DNA from: Alphaproteobacteria bacterium
GTDB taxonomy: Bacteria; Pseudomonadota; Alphaproteobacteria; Micavibrionales; Micavibrionaceae
NCBI GenBank assembly: GCA_016764775.1
Contig: JAESRE010000015.1
Location: 24,287 to 88,286, forward strand
Direction: 5' to 3'
DNA length: 64,000 bases
Each line of letters begins with the position of its first letter. Positions within the stretch are counted from its first letter, which is position 1. Shown here one piece after another: positions 26,766 through 35,487 of this stretch. Both the position numbers and the translations under genes were made by a program. The notes beneath the pieces are model-generated. The model did no database searches and was not told the DNA's origin. It was given only the letters and a program-made list of their open reading frames with translations.

Positions 26766-28100
26766 ATGACAGCTATACAATCAAAGAACTGCGGCCGCCT
26801 CGAAGGTCTCGCACGCATTCCCGGCGATAAATCGATCTCGCACCGCGCATTGATGTTCGGCGCCCTGACCGTGGGTGAAACCATGATCAGCGGATTGCTC
26901 GAAGGCGAAGACGTCCTGCACACCGCCGAAGCTATGCGTAAGCTCGGCGCTAAAATTGAAAAAAGCAGCGACGGCTTGTGGCGCACATACGGCGTTGGTG
27001 TCGGTGGACTGCAACAGCCCGACAGCGCGCTCGAAATGGGCAATAGCGGTACCTCGACACGGCTTCTGATCGGCCTGGTCGGCGGCCACAATATCTCCGC
27101 GACCTTCACAGGCGATGCCTCACTATCCAAACGCCCGATGAAACGGGTTATTACGCCACTGGAAATGATGGGCGCAACCGTCGACGCCACTGACGGCGAC
27201 AAGTTACCACTGACGGTTACGGGCCCCGAAGACGTGCTGGCGATTGAATACGAACTGCCCGTAGCCTCGGCGCAAGTGAAATCCGCTGTCCTGCTCGCGG
27301 GATTGAACGCACGTGGCACAACCACAGTTATTGAATCCAAGCCTACCCGCGACCATACCGAAAAAATGCTCCAGCATTTCGGCGTTGAAGTCGACGTCGA
27401 GGATTTGGGTGGCGGCAAATCCGCCATCAGTTTAAAAGGCTACCAGAGCTTACACCCCGGCGCTGTCGATGTGCCGAGCGATCCGTCATCAGCCGCATTC
27501 CCAGCCGTCGCCGCCATCTTGCTCGAGGGCTCCGAAATTGCCCTTCCCAATATTGCGATGAGTGACCGCAGAAACGGGATTTACCTGACCTTGAAAGAAA
27601 TGGGCGCAGACATTGAATTCCGTAACCGGCGTGTTCAGGCGGGTGAGGATGTCGCCGACCTTGTCATCCGTGGTACAGGCCCACTAAAGGGTATCGATGT
27701 TGATCCCGCCCGCGTGCCATCCATGATCGATGAATTCCCCGTCCTGGCCATGGCTGCCGCCTGCGCCAAGGGCACGACGACAATGACAGGCCTCGAAGAA
27801 CTGCGCGTGAAAGAGAGTGACCGCCTGCTGATGGTCGCCAACGGCCTGAAAGCCTGCGGTGTCGATCTGGAAATGGGTGAAGACAGCCTGACCATTCACG
27901 GCAACGGCAAACCGCCGAAAGGCGGCGCACTGATCGAAACTGCACTCGACCACCGCATTGCGATGAGCTTCCTCGTGCTGGGTACGGTGACACCCGAATT
28001 CATTACGGTCGATGACGGTGCGCCGATCATGACCAGCTTCCCGAATTTTGTACCGTTGATGAACGAACTCGGCTGCCATATCGGTGCGGTCAATGACTAA
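26766..28100 (+). CDS. aroA: 3-phosphoshikimate 1-carboxyvinyltransferase (EPSP synthase)
   Basis: A 444-residue shikimate-pathway enzyme joining PEP and shikimate-3-phosphate. Signatures are RIPGDKSISHRALMFGAL, MGNSGTSTRLLIGL and LRVKESDRL. The Gly-rich start and the spacing of these motifs resemble the class II (Agrobacterium CP4-like) enzymes. The C-terminal part contains DHRIAMSFLVLG. Its end overlaps cmk by 8 nt, in the common aroA-cmk-rpsA block. Confidence 0.97.
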   Translation: MTAIQSKNCGRLEGLARIPGDKSISHRALMFGALTVGETMISGLLEGEDVLHTAEAMRKLGAKIEKSSDGLWRTYGVGVGGLQQPDSALEMGNSGTSTRLLIGLVGGHNISATFTGDASLSKRPMKRVITPLEMMGATVDATDGDKLPLTVTGPEDVLAIEYELPVASAQVKSAVLLAGLNARGTTTVIESKPTRDHTEKMLQHFGVEVDVEDLGGGKSAISLKGYQSLHPGAVDVPSDPSSAAFPAVAAILLEGSEIALPNIAMSDRRNGIYLTLKEMGADIEFRNRRVQAGEDVADLVIRGTGPLKGIDVDPARVPSMIDEFPVLAMAAACAKGTTTMTGLEELRVKESDRLLMVANGLKACGVDLEMGEDSLTIHGNGKPPKGGALIETALDHRIAMSFLVLGTVTPEFITVDDGAPIMTSFPNFVPLMNELGCHIGAVND

Positions 28101-28767
28101 GCCGGTAATTGCGATCGACGGCCCCGCTGCCAGCGGGAAAGGCACATTAGCCAGATCTCTGGCTACCAAACTCGAGTTCGCATTTATGGACACAGGCGCG
28201 CTCTATCGCGCAACAGCCTTCGAACTACTGGCCGCAGGCCTAAGCGCAAAAGACAAATCCGACGCCATGGATGCGGCCAAAATTCTGGTCAAACGCATCA
28301 AAAACGCCGAAAACCCGCAAGATGTGCTGGAAAATAAAACTTTACGCGAAGACAAAATCGGCAAGGAAGCCTCTAAAATCGCCGCCTACCCCGTTGTGCG
28401 CGAAGCCTTGAACAAACTGCAACGCGACTTCGCCGCAGACCCCGGCACACTCTACAAGGGCGCGGTTCTCGACGGACGCGACATCGGCACTGTGATCTGC
28501 CCTGACGCTGATTTAAAGCTGTTTATTACGGCCAAAACCGAAATTCGGGCCGAAAGACGGTTAAAAGAGTTGCAATCCCGCGGCATTGCCGCTACATATG
28601 AGGCCGTTTTGGAAGATATGCGCGAGCGAGACGCGCGGGATGCGGAAAGAGAAACCGCCCCCATGAAACCGGCAGATGACGCAGTCATTATAGATTCATC
28701 CGATCTGGATGCCGGTGAAATGCTTGAAAAAGTTATACTTTTAGTCAAGCAGCGGCTCACAAACTGA
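28093..28767 (+). CDS. cmk: Cytidylate kinase
   Basis: A 224-residue (d)CMP kinase. The P-loop is IAIDGPAASGKGTLA and the family continues with FMDTGALYRA. VLDGRDIGTVICPDADLK and ERDARDAERETAPM are also typical. The ATG at 28093 overlaps the aroA stop and is preferred over the GTG at 28084 because it sits immediately before the P-loop strand. The insertion KRIKNAENPQDVLENKTLRED is somewhat shorter than usual. Confidence 0.96.
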   Translation: MTKPVIAIDGPAASGKGTLARSLATKLEFAFMDTGALYRATAFELLAAGLSAKDKSDAMDAAKILVKRIKNAENPQDVLENKTLREDKIGKEASKIAAYPVVREALNKLQRDFAADPGTLYKGAVLDGRDIGTVICPDADLKLFITAKTEIRAERRLKELQSRGIAATYEAVLEDMRERDARDAERETAPMKPADDAVIIDSSDLDAGEMLEKVILLVKQRLTN

Positions 28768-28798
28768 CCCTCAAACAGACCCTTTTGAAACGCACCCG

Positions 28799-28836
28799 TC
28801 GGCCTTTATTTCAATAAAGGACTTTTACAAGGCCGA
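28799..28836 (+). promoter_or_regulatory. Nested hairpins in the rpsA 5' leader
   Basis: TCGGCCTT (28799-28806) pairs with AAGGCCGA (28829-28836). An alternative hairpin, CTTTATT (28804-28810) with AATAAAG (28813-28819), overlaps the first arm by three bases. Mutually exclusive stems about 40 nt before the start codon suit translational autoregulation by S1, which is known in other bacteria. Confidence 0.45.
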
Positions 28837-28875
28837 TTGAAGGTGCAATTGAACCTCTAACGTTAGGATAAAGAA

Positions 28876-30663
28876 ATGGCACATGCCGCAGCACGTTTAG
28901 AAGATAGAGAAGATTCAAAAGATTTCGCGAAACTTCTCGAAGAATCCCTTGGTAATCAAGACAACTTTGCAGGTTCCGTAGTGAACGGAACTGTCGTAGC
29001 CGTCACAGACGACTTCGCCCTCGTTGATGTGGGTCTGAAGTCTGAAGGCCGCGTACCTTTACAGGAATTCTCCCGTCCGGGCGAAGACCCTGAAATCAAA
29101 GCCGGTGACACGGTTGAAGTATTCGTAGAGCGTATGGAAAACCGCGATGGCGAGACTGTTCTCTCTCGTGAAAAAGCCCGCCGCGAAGAAGCATGGGTCG
29201 AACTTGAAAAAGCCCATGAAAAAGAAGAGCGCGTTACTGGCGTTATCTTCGGTCGCGTTAAAGGCGGTTTCACTGTTGACCTTGGCGGCGCGGTTGCGTT
29301 CCTGCCGGGTTCACAAGTAGACATTCGCCCGGTTCGCGACGTATCCCCATTGATGGATACACCACAACCATTCCACATTCTGAAAATGGACCGCGCCCGT
29401 GGAAACATCGTTGTTTCACGTCGTGCCGTTCTGGAAGAAAGCCGCGAAGAAGCCCGTTCAGACCTTATGGACAATCTGGCCGAAGGTCAGGTTCTGCAAG
29501 GTGTGGTCAAAAACATCACCGATTACGGTGCGTTCGTTGACTTGGGCGGCGTTGACGGCCTGCTTCACGTCACAGACATTTCATGGAAGCGCGTAAACCA
29601 CCCATCAGAGTCTCTCCAAATTGGTCAGACAATCGATGTTCAGGTCATCCGCTTCAACGAAGAAAACCAGCGTATCTCTCTGGGTATGAAACAACTCGAG
29701 AAAGATCCTTGGGAAAATATCGACCAGCGCTTTGCTGTTGGTGCCGTATTAAAAGGCCGCATTACAAACATCGCCGATTACGGTGCGTTCGTGGAGCTTG
29801 AAGACGGTATCGAAGGTCTGGTTCACGTGTCCGAAATGTCATGGACAAAGAAAAACGTCCACCCAGGCAAAATCGTGTCTACGTCTGAAGAAGTCGAAGT
29901 CATGGTTCTGGAAGTTGACGAAGAAAAACGTCGTATCTCTCTCGGTCTGAAACAAACTCAGCCGAACCCATGGGAGAAAATCGCCGAAACACGTAAAGAA
30001 GGCGAAGTCTTTGAAGGCGAAGTCCGCAACGTTACCGAATTCGGTCTGTTCATCGCACTGGATGACGAAATCGACGGTATGGTTCACCTCTCCGACGTCT
30101 CTTGGGACGATGAGAGCGAAGAAGTCCTTCGTGATTACAAGACAGGCGAAAAAGTCAAAGTGAAGATCCTCGAAATCGACGCTGATAAAGAACGCGTTGC
30201 TCTGGGTATCAAACAGCTGACAGACGACCCATTCGAAGGCGCCATGGACGGCGTGAAGAAAGGTGCGGTTGTTACATGTACTGTTACTGAAATCACATCA
30301 GGCGGTGTTGAAGTCTCCGTGAACGAGAACGTGAAAGGCTTCATCAAGAAGTCCGAACTGTCCCGTGAACGTTCAGAACAACGCCCTGACCGTTTTGCAG
30401 TCGGCGAGAAAGTGGATGCGAAAGTCATTTCCATCGACAAGAAATCCCGCAAGATCGGCGTATCCATCAAGGCCCGCGAAGTCGATGAAGACAAGCAGGC
30501 AATGAAAGAATTCGGTTCAACCGAATCAGGTGCGTCTCTTGGTGACATTCTGGGTGCCGCCCTTGAGGAAAATCAGGGTGATGCCGCTAAAAAAGAAGAG
30601 AAAGCCGAAGAAAAGCCAAAGAAAAAGGCAACCAAGAAGGCTGACGACAAAGACGCTGAATAA
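28876..30663 (+). CDS. rpsA: 30S ribosomal protein S1
   Basis: A 595-residue RNA-binding protein that helps mRNAs onto the ribosome. Six S1 (OB-fold) repeats are spaced about 85 residues apart. Recognisable units include ITDYGAFVDLGGVDGLLHVTDISW, split in the third repeat, and IADYGAFVELEDGIEGLVH in the fourth. A Lys/Glu-rich tail (KKEEKAEEKPKKKATKK) ends the protein. The preceding AGGATAAAG is a weak ribosome site, expected for S1. It is followed by a strong terminator. Confidence 0.98.
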   Translation: MAHAAARLEDREDSKDFAKLLEESLGNQDNFAGSVVNGTVVAVTDDFALVDVGLKSEGRVPLQEFSRPGEDPEIKAGDTVEVFVERMENRDGETVLSREKARREEAWVELEKAHEKEERVTGVIFGRVKGGFTVDLGGAVAFLPGSQVDIRPVRDVSPLMDTPQPFHILKMDRARGNIVVSRRAVLEESREEARSDLMDNLAEGQVLQGVVKNITDYGAFVDLGGVDGLLHVTDISWKRVNHPSESLQIGQTIDVQVIRFNEENQRISLGMKQLEKDPWENIDQRFAVGAVLKGRITNIADYGAFVELEDGIEGLVHVSEMSWTKKNVHPGKIVSTSEEVEVMVLEVDEEKRRISLGLKQTQPNPWEKIAETRKEGEVFEGEVRNVTEFGLFIALDDEIDGMVHLSDVSWDDESEEVLRDYKTGEKVKVKILEIDADKERVALGIKQLTDDPFEGAMDGVKKGAVVTCTVTEITSGGVEVSVNENVKGFIKKSELSRERSEQRPDRFAVGEKVDAKVISIDKKSRKIGVSIKAREVDEDKQAMKEFGSTESGASLGDILGAALEENQGDAAKKEEKAEEKPKKKATKKADDKDAE

Positions 30664-30692
30664 GCACACTTCTTTTAATAAAGATCATAAGA

Positions 30693-30722
30693 AACCGGAG
30701 CTTCTTATAGCTCCGGTTTTTT
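30693..30722 (+). terminator. Intrinsic terminator of rpsA
   Basis: A perfect 10-bp stem AACCGGAGCT (30693-30702)/AGCTCCGGTT (30709-30718) with a 6-nt loop runs into six T residues. It ends the rpsA transcript 30 nt after the stop. Confidence 0.95.
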
Positions 30723-30854
30723 CATGAATGCGGCGTGAATAGCGGCAATCGCATGATTTTCTGATATAAAACCCGTGCAAAAACAGCAATTTAAATTCAA
30801 TTTACCTGCGTAAATTTTCATCTCTTTTCCTTGACGACCCCCCCAAAGTTCAGG

Positions 30855-30874
30855 CACTGTAGATTCATACAGTG
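30855..30874. repeat. Inverted repeat upstream of ihfB
   Basis: CACTGTA and TACAGTG form perfect 7-bp arms around GATTCA. A TTGACG (30831-30836) lies 18 bp upstream and is a candidate -35, although no -10 stands at normal spacing. The repeat could be an operator or a small leader hairpin of the ihfB transcript. Confidence 0.5.
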
Positions 30875-30951
30875 TATTGAAGTTGCTCAGTTTTTTGATA
30901 AACACGCCGAAATGGTGAAAACCTGTTTTCGAATGGAAAGGAAAAGGCGCG

Positions 30952-31269
30952 ATGACGAAGTCAGAACTCATTCAGCGTTTAGCCGAACAAAATCCCCACC
31001 TGTATTTGCGGGATGTCGAAAAAATCGTTGATACGATTTTTGAAGAAGTCACAGAAGCGCTGGTCCGTGGAGATCGCGTGGAATTACGTGGTTTCGGTGC
31101 TTTTTCCGTTAAACACCGCGAAGCCCGCATGGGTCGTAACCCGCGCACGGGTGAGAGTGTTCCTGTCGCTGCGAAACGTCTGCCGTTCTTCAAAACAGGT
31201 AAAGGCCTGCGTGAGCGTCTGAACGACGAAGTAAGCGATACGCCTCCTAAAGAAGACGACTGGTACTAG
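30952..31269 (+). CDS. ihfB: Integration host factor subunit beta
   Basis: A 105-residue HU/IHF-family DNA-bending protein. It begins [26 protein letters not shown] and carries the DNA-arm segment [16 protein letters not shown], with GFGAFSV before it. The start and the downstream position after rpsA identify the beta subunit rather than HU. AAGGAAAAGG precedes the ATG. The C-terminal tail ([11 protein letters not shown]) is a short lineage extension. The alpha subunit gene is not in the window. Confidence 0.93.
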   Translation: MTKSELIQRLAEQNPHLYLRDVEKIVDTIFEEVTEALVRGDRVELRGFGAFSVKHREARMGRNPRTGESVPVAAKRLPFFKTGKGLRERLNDEVSDTPPKEDDWY

Positions 31270-31285
31270 GGTTTAGATCTGTGGC

Positions 31286-31657
31286 ATGGCTTTGATCCGC
31301 ACTTTTATCGGCTTTCTGATCGCCATAACGCTGATTGCCTTTGCCATTACCAATCGTCAAACGACCACTTTGGTCTATAGCCCCCTTCACGACCCCCTGG
31401 AATTGCCGCTCTATATGGTCACGCTGCTGTTCATGGCTGCCGGATTTTTTCTCGGCATCATGATGCTCTGGATCAATATGGGCAAAAGCCGCAAAGTTAA
31501 ACGCGACCAGCGGCAAACCATCAAGGAACTGGAAAAAGAACTGAAGTCCGTCAAAGGTAAGGACCCCGACTCACAAGACCCGCCTTCTGAATTTTTCCCG
31601 GCCCTTCCCAAAGCCAAAACATCTGAAAATACTGATAAAAATCACAACGCAGCCTGA
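31286..31657 (+). CDS. lapA: LapA-domain (DUF1049) membrane protein
   Basis: A 123-residue protein with two membrane helices (IGFLIAITLIAFAITN and LYMVTLLFMAAGFFLGIMML) and a basic cytoplasmic coiled-coil tail (RDQRQTIKELEKELKSVKG). In E. coli LapA works with LapB to control LpxC stability and LPS level. The second helix with GFFLGIMMLW is the family hallmark. No lapB is adjacent. It lies 16 nt after ihfB, so co-transcription is likely. Confidence 0.85.
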   Translation: MALIRTFIGFLIAITLIAFAITNRQTTTLVYSPLHDPLELPLYMVTLLFMAAGFFLGIMMLWINMGKSRKVKRDQRQTIKELEKELKSVKGKDPDSQDPPSEFFPALPKAKTSENTDKNHNAA

Positions 31658-31701
31658 CAGGCGGCTTGTCAGATACGCCAAATTAGGCGAGAATAAAAGC
31701 T

Positions 31702-32418
31702 ATGAGCGCTGCATCCTCACCTATGATTTTTTGTGCGTTAGACACACCCGACTTGGCTCAAGCCAAAGCATGGGCGGAAACCATAGGTCCCGTAACAGGC
31801 GCGCTCAAGGTCGGCATGGAATTCGTCAACGCCTATGGCCCACATGGCATAGAAACGGTACAGAACGCCGCCCCTGATGCGGAATTGTTCATCGACCTTA
31901 AATACCATGACATCCCTAACACCGTTGCCGGCGCCGTCAGAGCCGTCTGTCAGCGTTTTGCACCCGCATACCTGAATGTCCACGCGGCAGGGGGCATAGA
32001 AATGATGCAGGCCGCCAAAGATGCCTGCACACCGCAGACAAAACTGCTGGCCGTAACCATTCTGACATCATTGAATCAGGAAGCCATCCGCACGGTCGGC
32101 TATGAACACCCGCTAACCGAGCAGGTTACCCGTATGGCCAAACTGACACAGGACAGCGGACTGGATGGTGTTGTCTGCTCTGCACTCGAAATCGAACCTA
32201 TACGTGCTTTATGCGGCAACGATTTCGACTTGATGGTCCCCGGCATTCGCCCCGCAGGCTCACAATCACAAGATCAAAAACGGGTAATGACGCCCGAAGA
32301 AGCGCTCGGCAAAGGCGCTACACATCTGGTTATCGGTCGTCCCATCACGGGTGCGGCTGACCCCGCGCAAGCCGCGCAAGATATTTTAGAAAGCATTAGA
32401 AAGGACGCTGCCGCATGA
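31702..32418 (+). CDS. pyrF: Orotidine 5'-phosphate decarboxylase
   Basis: A 238-residue TIM-barrel enzyme making UMP from OMP. The catalytic Asp-Lys-x-x-Asp network is in ELFIDLKYHDIPNTV, and substrate contacts are in MVPGIRPAGSQSQDQKRVMTP and LVIGRPITGAADP. Length is normal. It overlaps the downstream membrane protein gene (ATGA). Its insertion between lapA and trpF is a local feature. Confidence 0.97.
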   Translation: MSAASSPMIFCALDTPDLAQAKAWAETIGPVTGALKVGMEFVNAYGPHGIETVQNAAPDAELFIDLKYHDIPNTVAGAVRAVCQRFAPAYLNVHAAGGIEMMQAAKDACTPQTKLLAVTILTSLNQEAIRTVGYEHPLTEQVTRMAKLTQDSGLDGVVCSALEIEPIRALCGNDFDLMVPGIRPAGSQSQDQKRVMTPEEALGKGATHLVIGRPITGAADPAQAAQDILESIRKDAAA

Positions 32419-33383
32419 CACCCTATAGAGCTACCGCAGGAATTGGTGAAAGTGCCAAAAATGCCCGTACATTCGTACGTGAGCACAAAGGCATTTTCTG
32501 GGATATTTTCAAACCGTTGATACCCTACATCGCAGTCTTAACACTGATTGATGTCGCGATCGCCTATTATCAGATATCGCAAAATCCGGATAGTGAACTG
32601 GCGGGCAGCATTACACCCGGCGCTTTGATTGCGTACTATTTCTTCAGCGCCTTGATCATCTCATGGCACCGTGTGGTGCTGGACGGCGTCGACAGGTTTC
32701 AGCCCATGAACCCGCTTAAGCCCGAAAGCAGAGATTGGGCCTTTATCGGTATGGGTATTCTGGTCGGTATCATTGTATTGCTGGTTCCCCTGATTATAGG
32801 GGTTATCAGTGGCGTAATCGCAGGGCTTACAGGCATGAGCTTCCTCATGATCCTGATTGTTCCTGCTGTACTCTTCTCGGTTTATCTAACGTTCAAGTTC
32901 CTGTTCTATTTCCCGTCCAAAGCCACGGGCAATAACTTGAGCTTGAAACAGTCCTATCACCTGACCAAAGGCTATGTCTGGAAAATTATCGGTTCCAGCA
33001 TCCTAGCCAGTTGGCGCGTATATCTGGCCATGATCGGATATATGATTTTGGCCTTCACCAGTCTAGCCTTCCTCGGCATTGCCGCAGGCGCCTCAGGTGC
33101 GGACGTAGGAAACATGAGCACCGCAGGCTTTATTGCGGGTGCGCTTGTTATGCTTCCCGTGACATTCTATTTCCAGCCGATCCTGACTGTGCTGGGCGTG
33201 ACTGTGCTTTCGAACTTCTACCAGCACGCGTTGCAAAACCGTCCCACACCGGGCGGCGCATCCGGCAAGCCGGAAGCGGATAAAGAACCGGAACCGTCAC
33301 TTGAAAATGACCCGATGAATCAACTGGAAGACAATCATCAGGACATGAACAAGGCCCGTAAGGCGCTTGATAAAGGAAAGTGA
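32415..33383 (+). CDS. Polytopic membrane protein, unknown function
   Basis: A 322-residue protein starting in a 4-nt overlap with pyrF. I see about six hydrophobic segments, including PLIPYIAVLTLIDVAIAYY, MGILVGIIVLLVPLIIGVIS and IAGALVMLPVTFYFQPILTV. The tail (last ~55 residues) is acidic and hydrophilic. The overall look is of a family of small uncharacterised alphaproteobacterial membrane proteins with glycerophosphoryl-diester-phosphodiesterase-membrane-like topology; that likeness is weak. No catalytic motif is recognised. Confidence 0.8.
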   Translation: MTPYRATAGIGESAKNARTFVREHKGIFWDIFKPLIPYIAVLTLIDVAIAYYQISQNPDSELAGSITPGALIAYYFFSALIISWHRVVLDGVDRFQPMNPLKPESRDWAFIGMGILVGIIVLLVPLIIGVISGVIAGLTGMSFLMILIVPAVLFSVYLTFKFLFYFPSKATGNNLSLKQSYHLTKGYVWKIIGSSILASWRVYLAMIGYMILAFTSLAFLGIAAGASGADVGNMSTAGFIAGALVMLPVTFYFQPILTVLGVTVLSNFYQHALQNRPTPGGASGKPEADKEPEPSLENDPMNQLEDNHQDMNKARKALDKGK

Positions 33384-33393
33384 TTGTTATAAC
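33367..33393 (+). promoter_or_regulatory. Candidate promoter giving a near-leaderless trpF message
   Basis: TTGATA (33367-33372), a 15-bp spacer and TATAAC (33388-33393) with an upstream TG make an extended -10 promoter. Eight nucleotides separate it from the trpF ATG at 33402, and no Shine-Dalgarno site is present between them. Confidence 0.45.
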
Positions 33394-33401
33394 GGGTATA
33401 T

Positions 33402-34037
33402 ATGACAGCCGTTAAAATCTGCGGGTTATCAGAACCCGAAACATTAAAGACAGCAATCGGGGCCGGCGCACGTTTCGTCGGCTTCGTGTTTTATGAACCA
33501 TCACCCCGCTATGTCTCCTTTGACATCGCATGGAATCTGGCGCGCGCCGTGCCAACCTCCATCCGCTCGGTTGGCCTGTTTGTTGACCCTGACAATGCAT
33601 TGCTTGAACGCGTTCTCACAGGTATCCAGCTGGATATGATCCAGCTGCACGGCAATGAAACACCCGGCCGCGTCGCGGAAATCAAAGACAAATACAAAAT
33701 GCCCGTCATGAAAGCTATCCGCGTGCGTGAAGAAAGCGATCTGGATGGCATAGAAGGCTTTGAAGCAGCGGCTGATTGGTTGCTCTTCGATTCCAAACCC
33801 GAACAGGCGACCCTGCCGGGTGGCACAGGACACAAATTCGACTGGAGCTTGCTCGAAGGACGAAGCTTCTCCAAACCTTGGATGCTGGGCGGCGGCCTCA
33901 CCCCTGAAAATGTCGCAGACGCACTGACCCAACTTTCCCCTGATGCCGTCGATGTATCCAGCGGCGTGGAAAGCGCACCGGGGCAAAAAGACAGCCGCAA
34001 GATCAAAGCCTTTATCGAGACTGTAAAAAGCACCTGA
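33402..34037 (+). CDS. trpF: Phosphoribosylanthranilate isomerase
   Basis: A 211-residue TIM-barrel enzyme of tryptophan synthesis. Signatures are VKICGLSEPETLKTAI with the catalytic Cys, VGFVFYEPSPRYVS, LDMIQLHGNE and WMLGGGLTPENV followed by VDVSSGVESAPGQKD. It is the first trp gene here; trpE, trpD, trpC and others are not in the window. It is separated from trpB by 235 nt that hold a riboswitch-like element. Confidence 0.97.
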   Translation: MTAVKICGLSEPETLKTAIGAGARFVGFVFYEPSPRYVSFDIAWNLARAVPTSIRSVGLFVDPDNALLERVLTGIQLDMIQLHGNETPGRVAEIKDKYKMPVMKAIRVREESDLDGIEGFEAAADWLLFDSKPEQATLPGGTGHKFDWSLLEGRSFSKPWMLGGGLTPENVADALTQLSPDAVDVSSGVESAPGQKDSRKIKAFIETVKST

Positions 34038-34099
34038 AAAAAATTTCAATTTTTCAGGAACAGTTTTTCACCCCGCGCGTTTGTCCAAACAACACAAAA

Positions 34100-34178
34100 A
34101 ACAGCAGGGGTGCTCCCTCATTACGATAGCTGAGATCATACCCTTAGTACTTGATAGGTAATTCTATGAAGAAGCGTT
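34100..34178 (+). promoter_or_regulatory. TPP (THI-box) riboswitch aptamer upstream of trpB
   Basis: The sequence follows the thiamine pyrophosphate aptamer in order. P1 pairs AAC-GC (34100-34105, one bulged A) with GCGTT (34174-34178). GGGGTGC (34107-34113) gives P2 by pairing GGGT with ACCC (34140-34143). A P3 arm closes with GCT/AGC (34112-34114 with 34128-34130). The invariant CTGAGA is at 34130-34135. ACTTGAT (34149-34155) stands for the usual ACCTGAT. GGTAAT (34157-34162) lies in the P5 loop, closed by ATAG/CTAT, and P4 is CTT/AAG. The terminal GCGnAGGGA is degenerate (ATGAAGAAG). A terminator follows at once. Confidence 0.8.
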
Positions 34179-34182
34179 TAGG

Positions 34183-34224
34183 CCCCATGCTGTCCTTATC
34201 TTAGGAAGCATGGGGTTTTGTTTT
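34183..34224 (+). terminator. Terminator in the TPP riboswitch expression platform
   Basis: CCCCATGCT (34183-34191) pairs with AGCATGGGG (34207-34215), followed by TTTTGTTTT. The 5' arm can instead pair, as CCCCATGCTG, with the aptamer stretch CAGCAGGGG (34102-34110), nine pairs with one bulged A. That alternative would be an antiterminator formed when the aptamer is unfolded. Confidence 0.85.
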
Positions 34225-34272
34225 GGAATTTGAGTCTCGCATCTCGCGTAAAAACCAGCTATATAAGCGCCC

Positions 34273-35487
34273 ATGACAGCTAATTCGTATAAAAACCAGC
34301 CCGATGAGCGCGGCCATTTCGGTCCCTATGGCGGGCGTTATGTTGCCGAAACCCTGATGCCGCTGATTTTGGAGGTCGAAAAGGCCTATGAAGCGGCCAA
34401 GGACGACCCCAAATTCTGGGAAGAGCTTGAAGAGCTGCAACGTGACTATGTCGGACGTCCCTCCCCGCTTTATTTCGCCAAAAGCGCAACTGAAAAGCTT
34501 GGCGGCGCCAAAATCTATTTCAAACGTGATGAGCTAAACCATACGGGCGCACACAAGATTAACCACTGTCTCGGTCAGATTCTGGTCGCCAAACGCATGG
34601 GCAAAACCCGCATCATTTGTGAAACGGGCGCAGGCCAGCACGGCGTTGCGACGGCCACTGTCTGCGCACTGTTCGACCTGCCCTGCACGGTCTTCATGGG
34701 CGCGACAGATATCGAACGCCAAGCCCCGAATGTGTTCCGAATGAAACTGCTCGGCGCAGAAGTCAAAGCAGTAGACAGTGGTTCAGGCACGCTGAAAGAT
34801 GCGATGAACGAAGCTTTACGCGATTGGGTCACCAATGTGCATGACACATTCTACCTGATCGGCACGGTTGCGGGTCCACACCCGTTCCCACAGATGGTCC
34901 GCGACTTCCAGTCCATTATCGGCACAGAACTAAAAGAGCAGATGATAGAACGCGAAGGACGCCTTCCTGACACCCTTGTCGCCTGTATCGGCGGCGGGTC
35001 AAACGCCATGGGGCTGTTTTACCCATTCCTTGATGATGCCGACGTAAAAATGGTTGGCGTCGAAGCGGGCGGTCACGGCGTAGATACCGATCAACACGCC
35101 GCCAGTTTGAACGGGGGTAAACCGGGCGTGCTTCACGGCATGCAAAGTTACTTCCTGCAAAACGAAGACGGACAAATTCAGGAAGCCCACTCAATTTCCG
35201 CAGGCCTTGATTATCCGGGCATCGGACCGGAGCATGCGTGGCTCTTTGACCAGAAACGAGTCAACTACGTATCGGTTACGGATCAGGAAGCACTGGATGC
35301 CTTTCAGGAATGTACCAAGCTGGAAGGGATTATCCCTGCTCTCGAACCCTCCCATGCCTTTGCGCATGTGATGAAGCTGGCCCCGACCCTGCCGAAAGAT
35401 CATATCTTGGTCATGAATATGTGTGGCCGTGGTGATAAAGACATTTTCACAGTTGCCGAAAAACTGGGCGTAGACATCGAGTCATGA
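34273..35487 (+). CDS. trpB: Tryptophan synthase beta chain
   Basis: A 404-residue PLP enzyme that joins indole and serine. The PLP lysine is in [14 protein letters not shown], the phosphate loop is [10 protein letters not shown], and [14 protein letters not shown] and GPEHAWL are family signatures. Length is standard. There is no Shine-Dalgarno site before the ATG; a TATATA (34260-34265) lies 7 nt upstream, without a -35. Two small genes separate it from trpA, which is usually adjacent. The upstream TPP riboswitch is unexpected. Confidence 0.98.
   Translation: MTANSYKNQPDERGHFGPYGGRYVAETLMPLILEVEKAYEAAKDDPKFWEELEELQRDYVGRPSPLYFAKSATEKLGGAKIYFKRDELNHTGAHKINHCLGQILVAKRMGKTRIICETGAGQHGVATATVCALFDLPCTVFMGATDIERQAPNVFRMKLLGAEVKAVDSGSGTLKDAMNEALRDWVTNVHDTFYLIGTVAGPHPFPQMVRDFQSIIGTELKEQMIEREGRLPDTLVACIGGGSNAMGLFYPFLDDADVKMVGVEAGGHGVDTDQHAASLNGGKPGVLHGMQSYFLQNEDGQIQEAHSISAGLDYPGIGPEHAWLFDQKRVNYVSVTDQEALDAFQECTKLEGIIPALEPSHAFAHVMKLAPTLPKDHILVMNMCGRGDKDIFTVAEKLGVDIES

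Noticed and set aside
30705..30971. 88-codon minus-strand frame between rpsA and ihfB
   Set aside because: It overlaps the rpsA terminator and the ihfB start, and has no ribosome site.
34033..34058. Hairpin CCTGAAAAA/TTTTTCAGG at the trpF stop as a terminator
   Set aside because: The stem is AT-rich and no T-run follows directly; the real terminator is 150 nt further on.
34166..34204. A 12-codon frame (MKKRLGPMLSLS) just before the trpB terminator, as a leader peptide for attenuation
   Set aside because: It has no Trp codons and its sequence is explained by the 3' part of the TPP aptamer and the terminator arm.
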